Shown piece after piece: positions 56,273-64,000 of a stretch of DNA of 64,000 nucleotides (position 1 is the first letter of the stretch; each line of letters starts with the position of its first letter). The translations under genes were made by a program, and so were the position numbers. Source of the DNA: JAHEEM01 sp036396795 (GTDB lineage: Bacteria > Pseudomonadota > Gammaproteobacteria > Steroidobacterales > Rariloculaceae); assembly GCA_036396795.1 (NCBI GenBank), contig DASWKF010000103.1, positions 13,298-77,297 of the forward strand, in the 5' to 3' direction. A model generated the notes under the pieces. That model saw nothing but the letters and a program-made list of their open reading frames with translations, had not been told where the DNA came from and did not search any database.

Positions 56273-58658
56273 TCTGGGCCCCTCGAGAATCAGCGCCGCC
56301 TGATCGAGCTTGCGCGTCGCGAATCGCGCGCCAAACCCGAAGCGGCGTCGCCGGCAAGGCGATGTCACGCACGCCGAACTCTCGCAGCGCGTTGACGATT
56401 GCATTCACGACCACCGCCAGCGTCGGCGTCGTCGGCCCCTCGCCCGCGGACTTGATCCCGAGCGGGTTGGTCGGCGACAGCACCTCGTTGACCGCGGTCG
56501 TAAACGACGGCAGCTGGTCCGCTCGCGGCAGCGCATAGTCCATCAGCGAGCCGCACAACGGCTGCCCCGAATCCGGATCGACGACACATTGCTCCCACAG
56601 CGCCTGGCCGACACCTTGGGCGATGGATCCGTGAGTCTGACCGTCGACGATCAGCGGATTGATGACGCGGCCGACGTCGTCGACAGCGACATAGCGAGTG
56701 AGCGTGACGTGGCCGGTATCCGGGTCGACCTCGACCTCGCATGCGGCGCAGCCGTTGGGAAACACCGGCGTGTGCATCTCGTTGGTTTGAGTCACCGCGA
56801 GCGCGGCGCCGGCGGGCTGGGCGGCGGCGAGCTCGAACCAGGCCAGGGTCTCACCCGAGTCGGCTTCGAAGCGGCCGTCTCTAAATAGGAGCCTGTCTTC
56901 GTCCACGCCGAGCCGCCGCGCGGCGCTGCGGCGGCCGAGCGCTTTGAGCGCTTCCGCGGCCAGGGCGATGACCGTGCCTGCATGGCGCATCGAGCGCCCC
57001 GAATGCGAGCCGCCGCCGCCTGCGACCACATCCGTATCGCCGAAAACGATATCCACGTCTTCGGCGTCCATTCCCAGGAGATCCGCGGCGACCTGGGCAA
57101 AGCTGGTCTCCTGCCCCTGCCCCGTGGGCTGCGTGCCGACGACGAGCTCGACGCGTCCGCCGCCTTGCACGGTCATGCGCACCCATTCGTGCGGGCTGCC
57201 GATCGACGACTCAACGTAGTTCGCAAGACCCCGGCCGAGCCTCAAGCCGCGAGCACGGGCATTGCGCTCGCGCGCCGGGAATCCGTCCCAATCGGCGAGC
57301 TCTAACGCCCGCGCCATGTTCTTGGGGTAGTCGCCGCTGTCGTAGACGACGCCGAGAGCATTCGCATAGGGCATTTCTTGAGGCGTCACCAGATTCTTGC
57401 GTCGCAACTCGATGCGATCGAAGCCGAACTCCTGCGCCGCGAGATCGATGAGACGCTCGAGCGCGTGATTGACCTCCGGGCGCCCGGAGCTGCGATACGC
57501 GTTGGTCGGAACCGTGTTGGTGAACACCGCGCGCGCATGCGCATCCACGGCCGGTATGCGATAACTTCCCGTCACCAGCGCGATGCCCTTGCCGAGCGGC
57601 GACAACGACACGATATGCGCGCCGACGTTGCTCAAGTTGGACGCGCGCAGGCCCAGGAAGCGCCCGTCCTCGCTCAAGGCGAGGTCAACGCGCGATAGCA
57701 GATCGCGGCCTTGATAGTCGCTCAGGAACGACTCCGAGCGGCTCGCGAGGAACTTGACCGGCCGGCCGAGCTTGCGCGCCGCCCAAAGCACCAGCGGGAA
57801 CTCCACATAGACGCGATTCTTGGTGCCGAAATTGCCACCGACGTCGTGGCAGAGCACGCGCAGCTTCTGCGCATCCTCGCCGAGCGCCGCCGCGATCTCA
57901 TGCTTGTGGCGCACCGCACCGTTGCTGCCGGCGTGCAAGGTATACCGGCCCGTCTCGGGATCGAAGACGCCGAGCGCCGCGCGCGGCTCCAGCGGCACGC
58001 CGGTGACGCGCTGAATCGCAAACTCCATCGCGATCGTGTGCGCCGCCGCCGCGAACGCGGCATCGGTTGCGGTGGCATCGCCGAAGCGCGTATCGACACA
58101 GACGTTGCCCGGCAGCTCGTCCCAGACCGCGGGTGCGCCCTCGGCCGCGGCGGCGACGCTGTCGCTGACCCAGGGCAGCGGCTGGTAATCGACGCTCACG
58201 GCCTCGGCCGCGGCTAGCGCCTGGTCCTGGCTGTCGGCGACGACCATTGCCACGGCCTCACCGACGTAGCGCGCCTGGTCGACGGGCAACAGCGCATGCG
58301 GACCTACGAAGATCTCACCGCCGCCCGGCCCCGTGAGCTTCAGATCGGTGCGCGTCGACGGCACCGGATTGTGTGAGATCACGCTCAAGCCGTCGGCGAT
58401 GCAGTCACGCCCCGTGTAGATCGCCAACACTCCGGGCATGGCGCGGACCGTGGCCGCGTCGATCGCTTCGATCCGGGCCTGCGGGTAAGGCGAGCGCACC
58501 ATCGCCGCATAGGCCTGGCCCGGCAACTTGAAATCGTCGCTGAAGCGGCCGCGGCCGGTGATCAGGCGCCGGTCTTCACGCCGCCGGACGGGCCGCCCGA
58601 TGGAACGAAACCCGGAGGTGTCGATGTCGGGGAAGCCGGGGAGCTTAAGTTGTGTCAT
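56262..58658 (-). CDS. Molybdenum hydroxylase large subunit (CoxL-like, form II)
   Basis: A 798-residue xanthine-dehydrogenase-family large subunit. It has RPVRRREDRRLITGRGRFSDDF at the N-terminus, RDCIADGLSVISHNPV, VDQARYVGEAVAMVVADSQDQALAAAEAVSVDY, a HDVGGNFGTKNRVY loop, and the catalytic Glu in GIKSAGEGPTTP. The active-site loop reads NAYRSSGRPEVN: CO dehydrogenases of form I have AYxCSFR with Cys, so this is not a CO oxidiser. It probably hydroxylates an aromatic, heteroaromatic acid or its CoA thioester. Its start overlaps the UbiD gene's end by 14 bases. Confidence 0.88.
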   Translation of the reverse strand: MTQLKLPGFPDIDTSGFRSIGRPVRRREDRRLITGRGRFSDDFKLPGQAYAAMVRSPYPQARIEAIDAATVRAMPGVLAIYTGRDCIADGLSVISHNPVPSTRTDLKLTGPGGGEIFVGPHALLPVDQARYVGEAVAMVVADSQDQALAAAEAVSVDYQPLPWVSDSVAAAAEGAPAVWDELPGNVCVDTRFGDATATDAAFAAAAHTIAMEFAIQRVTGVPLEPRAALGVFDPETGRYTLHAGSNGAVRHKHEIAAALGEDAQKLRVLCHDVGGNFGTKNRVYVEFPLVLWAARKLGRPVKFLASRSESFLSDYQGRDLLSRVDLALSEDGRFLGLRASNLSNVGAHIVSLSPLGKGIALVTGSYRIPAVDAHARAVFTNTVPTNAYRSSGRPEVNHALERLIDLAAQEFGFDRIELRRKNLVTPQEMPYANALGVVYDSGDYPKNMARALELADWDGFPARERNARARGLRLGRGLANYVESSIGSPHEWVRMTVQGGGRVELVVGTQPTGQGQETSFAQVAADLLGMDAEDVDIVFGDTDVVAGGGGSHSGRSMRHAGTVIALAAEALKALGRRSAARRLGVDEDRLLFRDGRFEADSGETLAWFELAAAQPAGAALAVTQTNEMHTPVFPNGCAACEVEVDPDTGHVTLTRYVAVDDVGRVINPLIVDGQTHGSIAQGVGQALWEQCVVDPDSGQPLCGSLMDYALPRADQLPSFTTAVNEVLSPTNPLGIKSAGEGPTTPTLAVVVNAIVNALREFGVRDIALPATPLRVWRAIRDAQARSGGADSRGAQSGR

Positions 58659-60282
58659 CGTTCTCGACGTTGCGCACGGGCGTCTCCGGGGTGATGCCGG
58701 GACGGCGACGCGCATAGGTCGCGCGGCCGTTGTCGATCCATCGGCCGTCGACGGCTGCGCGGGCGAAGGCTTCCCAGGCCTCTGTCCAGTCACCCATCGA
58801 ATAGCCGAACCACGGCGGCTTGAGCTTGAGCGGCGGCAAGCCGAGCTCTTCCCAGATCGCCTTGGCGTGCGTCATGTATTCCTCGCGCGGCAAGGCGAGC
58901 GGCGGGAATGCATGCTTGCGGGTCGCATCGATCAGCATGCCCGAGTCGTTCTTGCCGCGCCCCGACTTCGGCCCGTGCCCGAGACGGCGCTCAGGAACGA
59001 TCTCAACGTCGTCGGCGGGACTCGATCGATAGGCGAGCGACCAGAAGACGGCGTCGACGTTCAACGGGTCCACGTCCTCGCTGACGGCGATGACGATCTT
59101 GCCGCACTGAGCCTGCAAGCTCGCCGCGCCGCGCAGACCCCGCCAGACGTCCTCGCGCGACGTGCCGTCGGTGAAGCGCAGGAATATCACCGGCCGGATG
59201 TTGGACAAGGGCTCGTGCATGGTGACGCTCAGAATTCCGGCGATCCCGAGCTCGTCCTTGAGATGCGAGAAGAACAGCGGCTCGTAGGCGACCCGCTTGA
59301 GCAGGCTGGACTCGCTCGGAGTGACTTGGCTGATGATGGAGGCGAACACGGGCTTGCGCTTCGAGGTGATCGCGGTGACTTGCATCGACATGTTGAAGTC
59401 TTCGAGCGCAACGTGGCCGTGGCTCTCGCCGAAAGGCCCCTCCGGCTCCAGCAGCCCGGTGTCGATGAGCCCTTCGATGACGATCTCGGCATCGGCCGGA
59501 ACTTCGAGATCGACGGTCTTGGCCTTGACGACGCGAATGGGCGCGCCGGCGAGCGCGCCCGCGACACCCATCTCGTCCTGGCCGACTGCGAGCTTCTGCG
59601 GCCCGGTGAACGCGACGGCAGGCGGCGCGCCGACCACGACCGCGCACGGCATCGGCTCGCCGCGCGCGCGGTATTGCTGCCAATGCAGATAACCGCCTGC
59701 GCCTCCGACGCGCGTTGCCATGCGCACGCCGAGCCGGTCGCGAGCCTTGAGCGCGGCTCGATAGGTGCCCATGTTGCGCACGCCGGTTTCGGCATCCTTG
59801 GTGATCACCACGGTCGCGACGAGGTACGGTGCGGCGTCGTAACCGGGCGTGGAGATCGGCACCGGAAAGCGATCGAGGCCTTTGCCCGGCTCGCGCAGCG
59901 CATCGCCGCTGACGACGACCTCCTGGCAGGGTGCATCGGTCACCATCAGCGGCGGGATCGGGTTCGCCATCGCCTTGAGCCAGGCGGCGCCGATGGCCTC
60001 TTCCGGCACGCCCATGCCGAGCGCGTAAATACGGGCGCTGGCGGCGAAGGCGCCGACGGCCACCGGCATGTCGTAGTGCCGGCCCGCGCTGTCGGTAACC
60101 TGCGTGAACAAGAAGGCCGTGCGCTGCGACTCGTCGAGCCCGCCGATGAACTGCCAGCGCACCAGCGGATGCAGCTCGGTGTCCTTGTCGATCGGCCGGT
60201 CGATTCTGCGTAGCAGCCCGTGCTTCTCGAGCGAGGCGAGATGATCTTGCAAATCGGGATAGTCGTTTCGAGGCTTGCTCAT
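58645..60282 (-). CDS. UbiD family decarboxylase
   Basis: A 545-residue prenylated-FMN-dependent (de)carboxylase. The catalytic R-E-E triad is visible: Arg175 in RNMGTYR, and Glu281 and Glu286 in PEGPFGE, with the prFMN/metal loop TRVGGAGGYLHWQQY near 190 and VPADAEIVIEGLID near 261. UbiD enzymes remove or add CO2 on aromatic or unsaturated acids and need UbiX-made prFMN; no ubiX gene is in the window. It lies inside a Mo-hydroxylase gene set (after the FAD subunit, before the Mo subunit), which is not the usual cox arrangement and points to a pathway in which ring hydroxylation and decarboxylation cooperate. Confidence 0.9.
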   Translation of the reverse strand: MSKPRNDYPDLQDHLASLEKHGLLRRIDRPIDKDTELHPLVRWQFIGGLDESQRTAFLFTQVTDSAGRHYDMPVAVGAFAASARIYALGMGVPEEAIGAAWLKAMANPIPPLMVTDAPCQEVVVSGDALREPGKGLDRFPVPISTPGYDAAPYLVATVVITKDAETGVRNMGTYRAALKARDRLGVRMATRVGGAGGYLHWQQYRARGEPMPCAVVVGAPPAVAFTGPQKLAVGQDEMGVAGALAGAPIRVVKAKTVDLEVPADAEIVIEGLIDTGLLEPEGPFGESHGHVALEDFNMSMQVTAITSKRKPVFASIISQVTPSESSLLKRVAYEPLFFSHLKDELGIAGILSVTMHEPLSNIRPVIFLRFTDGTSREDVWRGLRGAASLQAQCGKIVIAVSEDVDPLNVDAVFWSLAYRSSPADDVEIVPERRLGHGPKSGRGKNDSGMLIDATRKHAFPPLALPREEYMTHAKAIWEELGLPPLKLKPPWFGYSMGDWTEAWEAFARAAVDGRWIDNGRATYARRRPGITPETPVRNVENDDTT

Positions 60283-60292
60283 GCTCGGAGCT

Positions 60293-61093
60293 TCACTGCG
60301 CTAAAGCGGCAGCCGTCGCGCGACGCGCCATGACTTTGATGAGGTGCGCCCGGTAGTCGGCGTCGGCATGGATGTCGACGTTCAGCGTCGCGGCGCTCAC
60401 GTCGATCTCGTCGAGCGCCGCGGGGTCGAATCGCTCGCCGAGCGCCTGCTCCATCTCCGAAATGCGGTAGGCGCACATGCCGGCGCCCGTGACCGCGACG
60501 CGGACACCACTCCCCGTTTGCGCCACAAACACGCCGACGATCGCGTATCTCGAGCCCGGGTTCGCGAATTTCATGTAGGCCGCGCGCTCAGGCTTAGGAA
60601 ACGTCACCGTTTGCACCAGCTCGTCCTCTTCGAGCGCCGTCGCGAACATTCCAGTGAAGAACTCGTCGGCGCCGAGCTCACGTCTCGAGGTGCGCACGGT
60701 AGCGCTCAAGCCCAGCAAGGCCGCGGGATAGTCCGCCGCCGGATCGTTGTTGGCGATGGATCCGCCGACGGTGCCGCGGTTGCGCACGAGCGGATCGGCG
60801 ATGCCCCCCGCGAGCGCCGTCAACGCCGGAATCGAATCGCGAATCTCGCGCGAGCGCGCCACGACCCCATGCGCCGCCATGCTGCCGAGCACCACGCGGC
60901 GCTTATCGACCGAGACGCGCTTCAATTCATCGAGGCCGGCCAGATCGATGAGCCGGCGAGGCGCCGCCAGGCGCAGCTTCATCGCAGGCAGCAGGGTCAT
61001 GCCGCCGGCCAGCCATTTCGCGTCCGTCGAGGAGCGCTTGAGCTCCAGCGCTTCGCTCAGGCTTTGAGGCCGATGATAGTCGAACGCCTGCAA
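60293..61093 (-). CDS. Molybdenum hydroxylase FAD subunit (CoxM-like)
   Basis: About 266 residues, starting at a TTG shortly after the FeS-subunit stop. The PCMH-type FAD fold is shown by AFDYHRPQSLSEAL, LAGGMTLLPAMKLRLAAPRRLIDLAG (FAD pyrophosphate loop AGGxT), DPLVRNRGTVGGSIANNDPAADYPAALLGL (the second conserved FAD loop TxGGxxxxxDPxxD) and MKFANPGSRYAIVGVFVA. It passes electrons from the 2Fe-2S subunit to a quinone or to the next acceptor. An ATG at 61189 lies in frame but is within the upstream gene. Confidence 0.87.
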   Translation of the reverse strand: MQAFDYHRPQSLSEALELKRSSTDAKWLAGGMTLLPAMKLRLAAPRRLIDLAGLDELKRVSVDKRRVVLGSMAAHGVVARSREIRDSIPALTALAGGIADPLVRNRGTVGGSIANNDPAADYPAALLGLSATVRTSRRELGADEFFTGMFATALEEDELVQTVTFPKPERAAYMKFANPGSRYAIVGVFVAQTGSGVRVAVTGAGMCAYRISEMEQALGERFDPAALDEIDVSAATLNVDIHADADYRAHLIKVMARRATAAALAQ

Positions 61094-61097
61094 GAGA

Positions 61098-61574
61098 CTA
61101 CGGCCCTCGCATTTCGGCGGCGGCCGCGAGCACCGCTTTGACGATATTGTGGTAGCCCGTGCAGCGGCAGAGATTGCCTTCGAGGCCATCGCGAACCTCG
61201 CGCTCGCTCGGATTCGGATTGTGCCGTAGAAGCTCGAGCGCGCTCATGATCATGCCGGGCGTGCAAAAGCCGCACTGCAAGGCATGATGCTCGCGAAATG
61301 CCTGTTGCATCGGGTGCAGCACTGCCGCGGACTCCAGGCCTTCGATCGTCAAGACCTGTGCGCCCTGCACCGACACGGCCAACAGCGTGCAACTCTTGAC
61401 GCCGACGCCGTCGACATGAACCACGCAACAACCGCATTGGCTCGTGTCGCAGCCGACGTGGGTCCCGGTTTTCTCGAGCCGCTCGCGCAACAGCTCCACG
61501 AGCAGCAGGTTCGCCTCTATCTCCACGTCGACGGGCTCGCCGTTCAAGGTGAAGGATAGTTGATGGCGAGTCAC
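61098..61574 (-). CDS. 2Fe-2S subunit of molybdenum hydroxylase (CoxS-like)
   Basis: A 158-residue protein (GTG start) with the two [2Fe-2S] patterns: GCDTSQCGCCVVHVDGVGVKSC (about residues 42-63) and CGFCTPGMIMSAL with LCRCTGYHNIVKAV (about 101-145). Length and sequence match CoxS of the three-subunit hydroxylases, distinct from the IorA-like protein at 17958. It sits between the CoxG-like and CoxM-like genes as in typical cox operons. Confidence 0.92.
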   Translation of the reverse strand: MTRHQLSFTLNGEPVDVEIEANLLLVELLRERLEKTGTHVGCDTSQCGCCVVHVDGVGVKSCTLLAVSVQGAQVLTIEGLESAAVLHPMQQAFREHHALQCGFCTPGMIMSALELLRHNPNPSEREVRDGLEGNLCRCTGYHNIVKAVLAAAAEMRGP

Positions 61575-61589
61575 AGCGATGGGGGCCGG

Positions 61590-62162
61590 TCAGGCCGCGT
61601 TGCCCGAGACGAGCAGCCACAGGACGAGAGCAGTCACGAGCAGGATCGCGAGCGCGAGCCACAGCGTCAACCGGCGCGCCGGCCCCGGATGGCTCTCGCC
61701 GAAAGCGGCGCCCGCCACGGGCCCGCCGCCGAGGATCTTGCCGAGGTTCTCGAAGAACGCATCGACGAGCATCCGACTAGCGCCCAGGACCAGGCGCGAC
61801 CCGATCTGCGCCAACCGCCCGCCGACCTGGAATCCTGCCGTGTACTTCAGGACCGTCGCCGTGCCGTCGGCCATGAGCACGATATCCGCGTTGCCCTGGC
61901 CGAAGCCCAGCGCTCCGCCCTTCCCCTCGCCGCTCAAGCGATACCTCTCGGGCGGTTTCTTGTTGCTGACGCGCAGCTCCGTATCGAACACGGCCTTGGC
62001 AGGACCGATGACGAGAGCGACTTTCGCGCGGTATTTATCGGGGCCGATCTGTTCGAGCGATTCACAGCCCGGCACGCAGCGGCGCAACACCGAAGGCTCC
62101 ATGAGCGCCTTCCAGACTTCCTCACGCGGCAACGCAATACGGTACTGACCTGAAATATCCAC
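61590..62162 (-). CDS. CoxG-like SRPBCC protein with membrane anchor
   Basis: A 190-residue protein starting MDISGQYRIALPREEVWKALMEPSVLRRCVPGCESLEQIGPDKY, the CoxG SRPBCC domain, with a C-terminal helix RLTLWLALAILLVTALVLWLLVSG. CoxG anchors CO dehydrogenase to the membrane and passes quinone to it in aerobic CO oxidisers; here it accompanies a form II hydroxylase, so it would plausibly link that enzyme to the respiratory quinone pool. First gene of the leftward operon; 16 bases before the FeS gene. Confidence 0.88.
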   Translation of the reverse strand: MDISGQYRIALPREEVWKALMEPSVLRRCVPGCESLEQIGPDKYRAKVALVIGPAKAVFDTELRVSNKKPPERYRLSGEGKGGALGFGQGNADIVLMADGTATVLKYTAGFQVGGRLAQIGSRLVLGASRMLVDAFFENLGKILGGGPVAGAAFGESHPGPARRLTLWLALAILLVTALVLWLLVSGNAA

Positions 62163-62230
62163 ACCGACCCGCTCTAAAGACCCGCTTCAACGGAGGGTTC
62201 ACATCGTGGAGCCGGCTCGATCGACATAAG

Positions 62231-62258
62231 TTGACTCCAGTACGCGAGCAATTATCCT
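62231..62258 (+). promoter_or_regulatory. Candidate sigma-70 promoter for the TctC-TctA pair
   Basis: TTGACT at 62231-62236 and TATCCT at 62253-62258 are separated by 16 bases, about 45 bases before the binding-protein start, in the divergent gap to the hydroxylase operon. The -35 box matches the consensus at five of six bases and the -10 box at four of six, so this is a plausible but unproven promoter. Confidence 0.42.
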
Positions 62259-62301
62259 TCCAAGTCTTTAGCTGAACAAGCCGCGGGTGCTGCATCCGTC
62301 G

Positions 62302-63321
62302 ATGACTCTATTGTTGAATCGCTTGCTTCTTTGTCTCGCGTTGTCTCCGGGGATCGCGCTGGCGCAAACCGCCGCCGAGTTCTACACCGATCGAACCGTG
62401 ACGATACTCGTGGGCTCGGGAGCCGGAGGCGCGACCGACATCTCCGCGCGCGTCATCGCTCAGTATCTGGGTGAATACATCCCCGGCCGCCCGACCGTCG
62501 TCGTCGTCAACATGCCCGGCGGCGGCAGCGTCACGATGACGAATCACGTCTACCGCTCGGCTTCCAAGGACGGGAGCACGCTGGGCTATTCATTGCCGGG
62601 CGTGATCACGGCGCAGCTGCTCGAGCCGCGGCGCGCGCGCTACGACGGGCGGGAGCTCAACTGGATCGGCTCGGCGCTCAAGTACACCGGCATCATTTCG
62701 GTCGTGAGCACTGCGCCGGCGGTCACGATCGAGCAGGCGAGAGAGACCGAGGTGTTCATCGGCACCACCGGACGAGGCTCGCCCGCGTTCCAGTTCCCGG
62801 CGATCGCGCAGGCGCTGTTGGGGCTCAAGTTCAATCTCATCGCCGGTTACGAAAGCAGCAACGACGTCGCTTTGGCCATGGAACGCGGCGAGGTGCACGG
62901 GCAGTCGAGCAGCCTGGAGTATTGGGCCATCTCGCGGCCGGACTGGTTGACCAACGGGCGGATATCCCACTTGCTGTACGTCGGCCCCCCCGATCCGCTC
63001 GGCATGCCGGGCGTGCCCTACCTCGGGGATCTCGTGACGTCCGACGAGGACAAGGCGCTCGTGGACTTCATCGAGATCGGCTCGACGATGGGATGGCCCT
63101 TGTTCGCTCCGCCGGGAGTCCCCGCCGAGCGCATCGACGCCTTACAGGCCGCGTTCGCGAGCCTGGTCGAAAACCCCGAATTCGCCGAAGCTTTCGAATC
63201 GACGGTGAAGGGTAAGCTCGACCCGACGACGGGTGACGATCTCACCGCCTACGTGCGGCGGGCGCTCGATACGTCACCGGCGACCCTGGCCGCCGCCAAG
63301 ACCATACTCGGCATCGACTGA
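62302..63321 (+). CDS. tctC: TTT-family substrate-binding protein (TctC/Bug)
   Basis: A 339-residue periplasmic binding protein with signal peptide MTLLLNRLLLCLALSPGIALAQ (split view) and family landmarks TVTILVGSGAGGATDISARVIAQYLGEYIPGRPTVVVVNMPGGGSVTMTNHVY (in pieces), the GTTGRGSPAFQFPAIAQALLG segment, and GWPLFAPPGVPAERIDALQAAF at the end. A GTG five codons upstream is the alternative start. It is followed after 83 bases by tctA, without tctB. It probably supplies the substrate of the divergent hydroxylase/UbiD operon. Confidence 0.88.
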   Translation: MTLLLNRLLLCLALSPGIALAQTAAEFYTDRTVTILVGSGAGGATDISARVIAQYLGEYIPGRPTVVVVNMPGGGSVTMTNHVYRSASKDGSTLGYSLPGVITAQLLEPRRARYDGRELNWIGSALKYTGIISVVSTAPAVTIEQARETEVFIGTTGRGSPAFQFPAIAQALLGLKFNLIAGYESSNDVALAMERGEVHGQSSSLEYWAISRPDWLTNGRISHLLYVGPPDPLGMPGVPYLGDLVTSDEDKALVDFIEIGSTMGWPLFAPPGVPAERIDALQAAFASLVENPEFAEAFESTVKGKLDPTTGDDLTAYVRRALDTSPATLAAAKTILGID

Positions 63322-63404
63322 CGAGCCTCCGCGGCAGCGGTGGCAATCATGCTCAGATCGTTCCCGCCCCATACCGACGGAAGGACCTCCATGCGGATTC
63401 GCCG

Positions 63405-64000
63405 ATGCTAGAGATGGCGCTGAGCGCCCTGGCCATCGTCTTCGATCCGGAGCGGTTGAGCTTCGTTGCCTTGGGTGTCTTGATCGGGCTCTCGCTCGGC
63501 GTCATTCCGGGCCTAGGCGGCGTGGTCGGCTTGTCGCTGCTGTTGCCGTTCACCTTCGACATGGATCCGTTGACCGCGCTAGCCTTCCTCGTCGGTTTGC
63601 AGTCCGTGGTCGCCACCTCCGACACGATCCCGGCCATCCTCTTCGGTGTGCCGGGCACCGTCGGATCGGCCGCGACCATCCTCGACGGTCACCCGATGGC
63701 CAAGCAAGGCCTGGCGGCGCGCGCTTTCGGCGCGTCCTTCTCGGCATCGGTGCTGGGCGGGCTGTTCGGCGCACTGTTCCTCGCGTTCAGCATCCCGATC
63801 CTGCGCCCGATCATCCTGAGCTTCGGCTCGCCCGAGCTGCTCGCGTTTTGCGTTTTTGGGCTGTCGCTGGTCGGTGTGCTGAGCGGCAACGCGCGACTCA
63901 AAGGCTTGGCCGCGGCCGCGCTCGGCGTCATGGTGGCAACGACCGGCGAGGAGCCGAACACGGCGATCGAACGTTGGACTTTCGGCACGCTGTATCTGCT
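63405..64000 (+). CDS. tctA: TTT permease TctA, cut by window end
   Basis: The first 198 codons of a TctA-type permease, open to the last base of the window with no stop. MLEMALSALAIVFDPERLSF is followed by helix 1 VLIGLSLGVIPGLGGVVGLSLLLPFTFDMDP, which carries the GxxPGxGG loop, then TSDTIPAILFGVPGTVGSAATILDGHPMAKQG, matching the tctA of 7046-8542 at corresponding positions. No tctB lies between it and its binding-protein gene; either TctB is encoded after tctA outside the window or this subfamily works without it. Confidence 0.85.
   Translation, partial: MLEMALSALAIVFDPERLSFVALGVLIGLSLGVIPGLGGVVGLSLLLPFTFDMDPLTALAFLVGLQSVVATSDTIPAILFGVPGTVGSAATILDGHPMAKQGLAARAFGASFSASVLGGLFGALFLAFSIPILRPIILSFGSPELLAFCVFGLSLVGVLSGNARLKGLAAAALGVMVATTGEEPNTAIERWTFGTLYL

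Noticed and set aside
58528..60213. 561-codon plus-strand frame opposite the UbiD gene
   Set aside because: The minus strand carries the full UbiD motif set; the plus frame has no domain and shadow-like composition.
56262..62162. Carbon monoxide dehydrogenase operon
   Set aside because: The cox-like order and CoxG suggest it, but the large subunit has NAYRSSGRPE rather than the AYxCSFR loop of form I CO dehydrogenase.

Overview
The window is GC-rich DNA, about two thirds G+C by eye, from a Gram-negative bacterium. The gene content (a complete gammaproteobacterial-style Tad pilus locus, an exopolysaccharide/ExeA module, tripartite tricarboxylate transporters, molybdenum hydroxylases, twin-arginine signal peptides and periplasmic c-type cytochromes) fits an environmental, heterotrophic proteobacterium, probably a gammaproteobacterium. 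I see no rRNA, tRNA, CRISPR array, transposase or phage gene. Nearly all the DNA is coding. Where start codons were ambiguous I used ribosome binding sites, signal peptides and overlaps with neighbours, and I say so in each entry.

0-10 kb: a DUF4159 protein, a Tat-exported LVIVD-repeat protein, an MFS exporter divergent from a Bax-inhibitor-1 membrane protein, then a diheme cytochrome c lipoprotein followed by a complete tctC-tctB-tctA transporter and an MmgE/PrpD enzyme. 10-15.6 kb: the first of three paralogous secreted beta-propellers, then an accessory patch with less G+C (two GNAT acetyltransferases, a serine hydrolase, small unknown proteins, a YaiI protein) in which two copies of a 30-bp sequence flank the hydrolase. 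15.6-23.5 kb: a putative N-heteroaromatic catabolic cluster made of an IorAB/NicAB-like molybdenum hydroxylase, an MFS permease and a flavin monooxygenase closely resembling 6-hydroxynicotinate 3-monooxygenase. It is followed by propeller number two and an orphan TctC-type binding protein. 23.6-28.2 kb: a cytochrome c/YVTN propeller coupled to a GFA-like protein, a Rap1a/Tai-like secreted protein, a tandem pair of unrecognised secreted proteins and an isoprenylcysteine methyltransferase-like membrane enzyme.

28.2-46.3 kb: a Tad (tight adherence) pilus locus. A 55-residue Flp pilin, too short for a default ORF search, points left. An orphan response regulator with an AraC-type output domain points right. 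Prepilin peptidase, an uncharacterised AAA+ ATPase, RcpC, the RcpA secretin, a short lipoprotein, three TadE/F/G-type pseudopilins and TadZ-A-B-C-D then follow almost without gaps. The run continues into a Wzc-like chain-length protein, a BY-kinase-like ATPase, an ExeA-like ATPase and a Sel1-repeat protein, which suggests that pilus and exopolysaccharide are made together as one surface-attachment unit.

46.7-52 kb: a metallo-beta-lactamase-fold hydrolase, an SMP-30-like lactonase, a tandem pair of secreted lectin-like proteins and propeller number three. 51.9-62.2 kb: a compact leftward operon coding for a CoxG-like protein, the FeS, flavin and molybdenum subunits of a hydroxylase, a UbiD-type decarboxylase inserted between the flavin and molybdenum subunits, a solute-binding protein, a Tat-exported thiamine-diphosphate enzyme, a small cytochrome c and a PEP-mutase/isocitrate-lyase family enzyme. 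I read it as an undescribed route for an aromatic or heteroaromatic acid, partly periplasmic. Divergent from it, a TctC-type binding protein is followed by a TctA permease with no TctB between them. The permease runs off the right end of the window.
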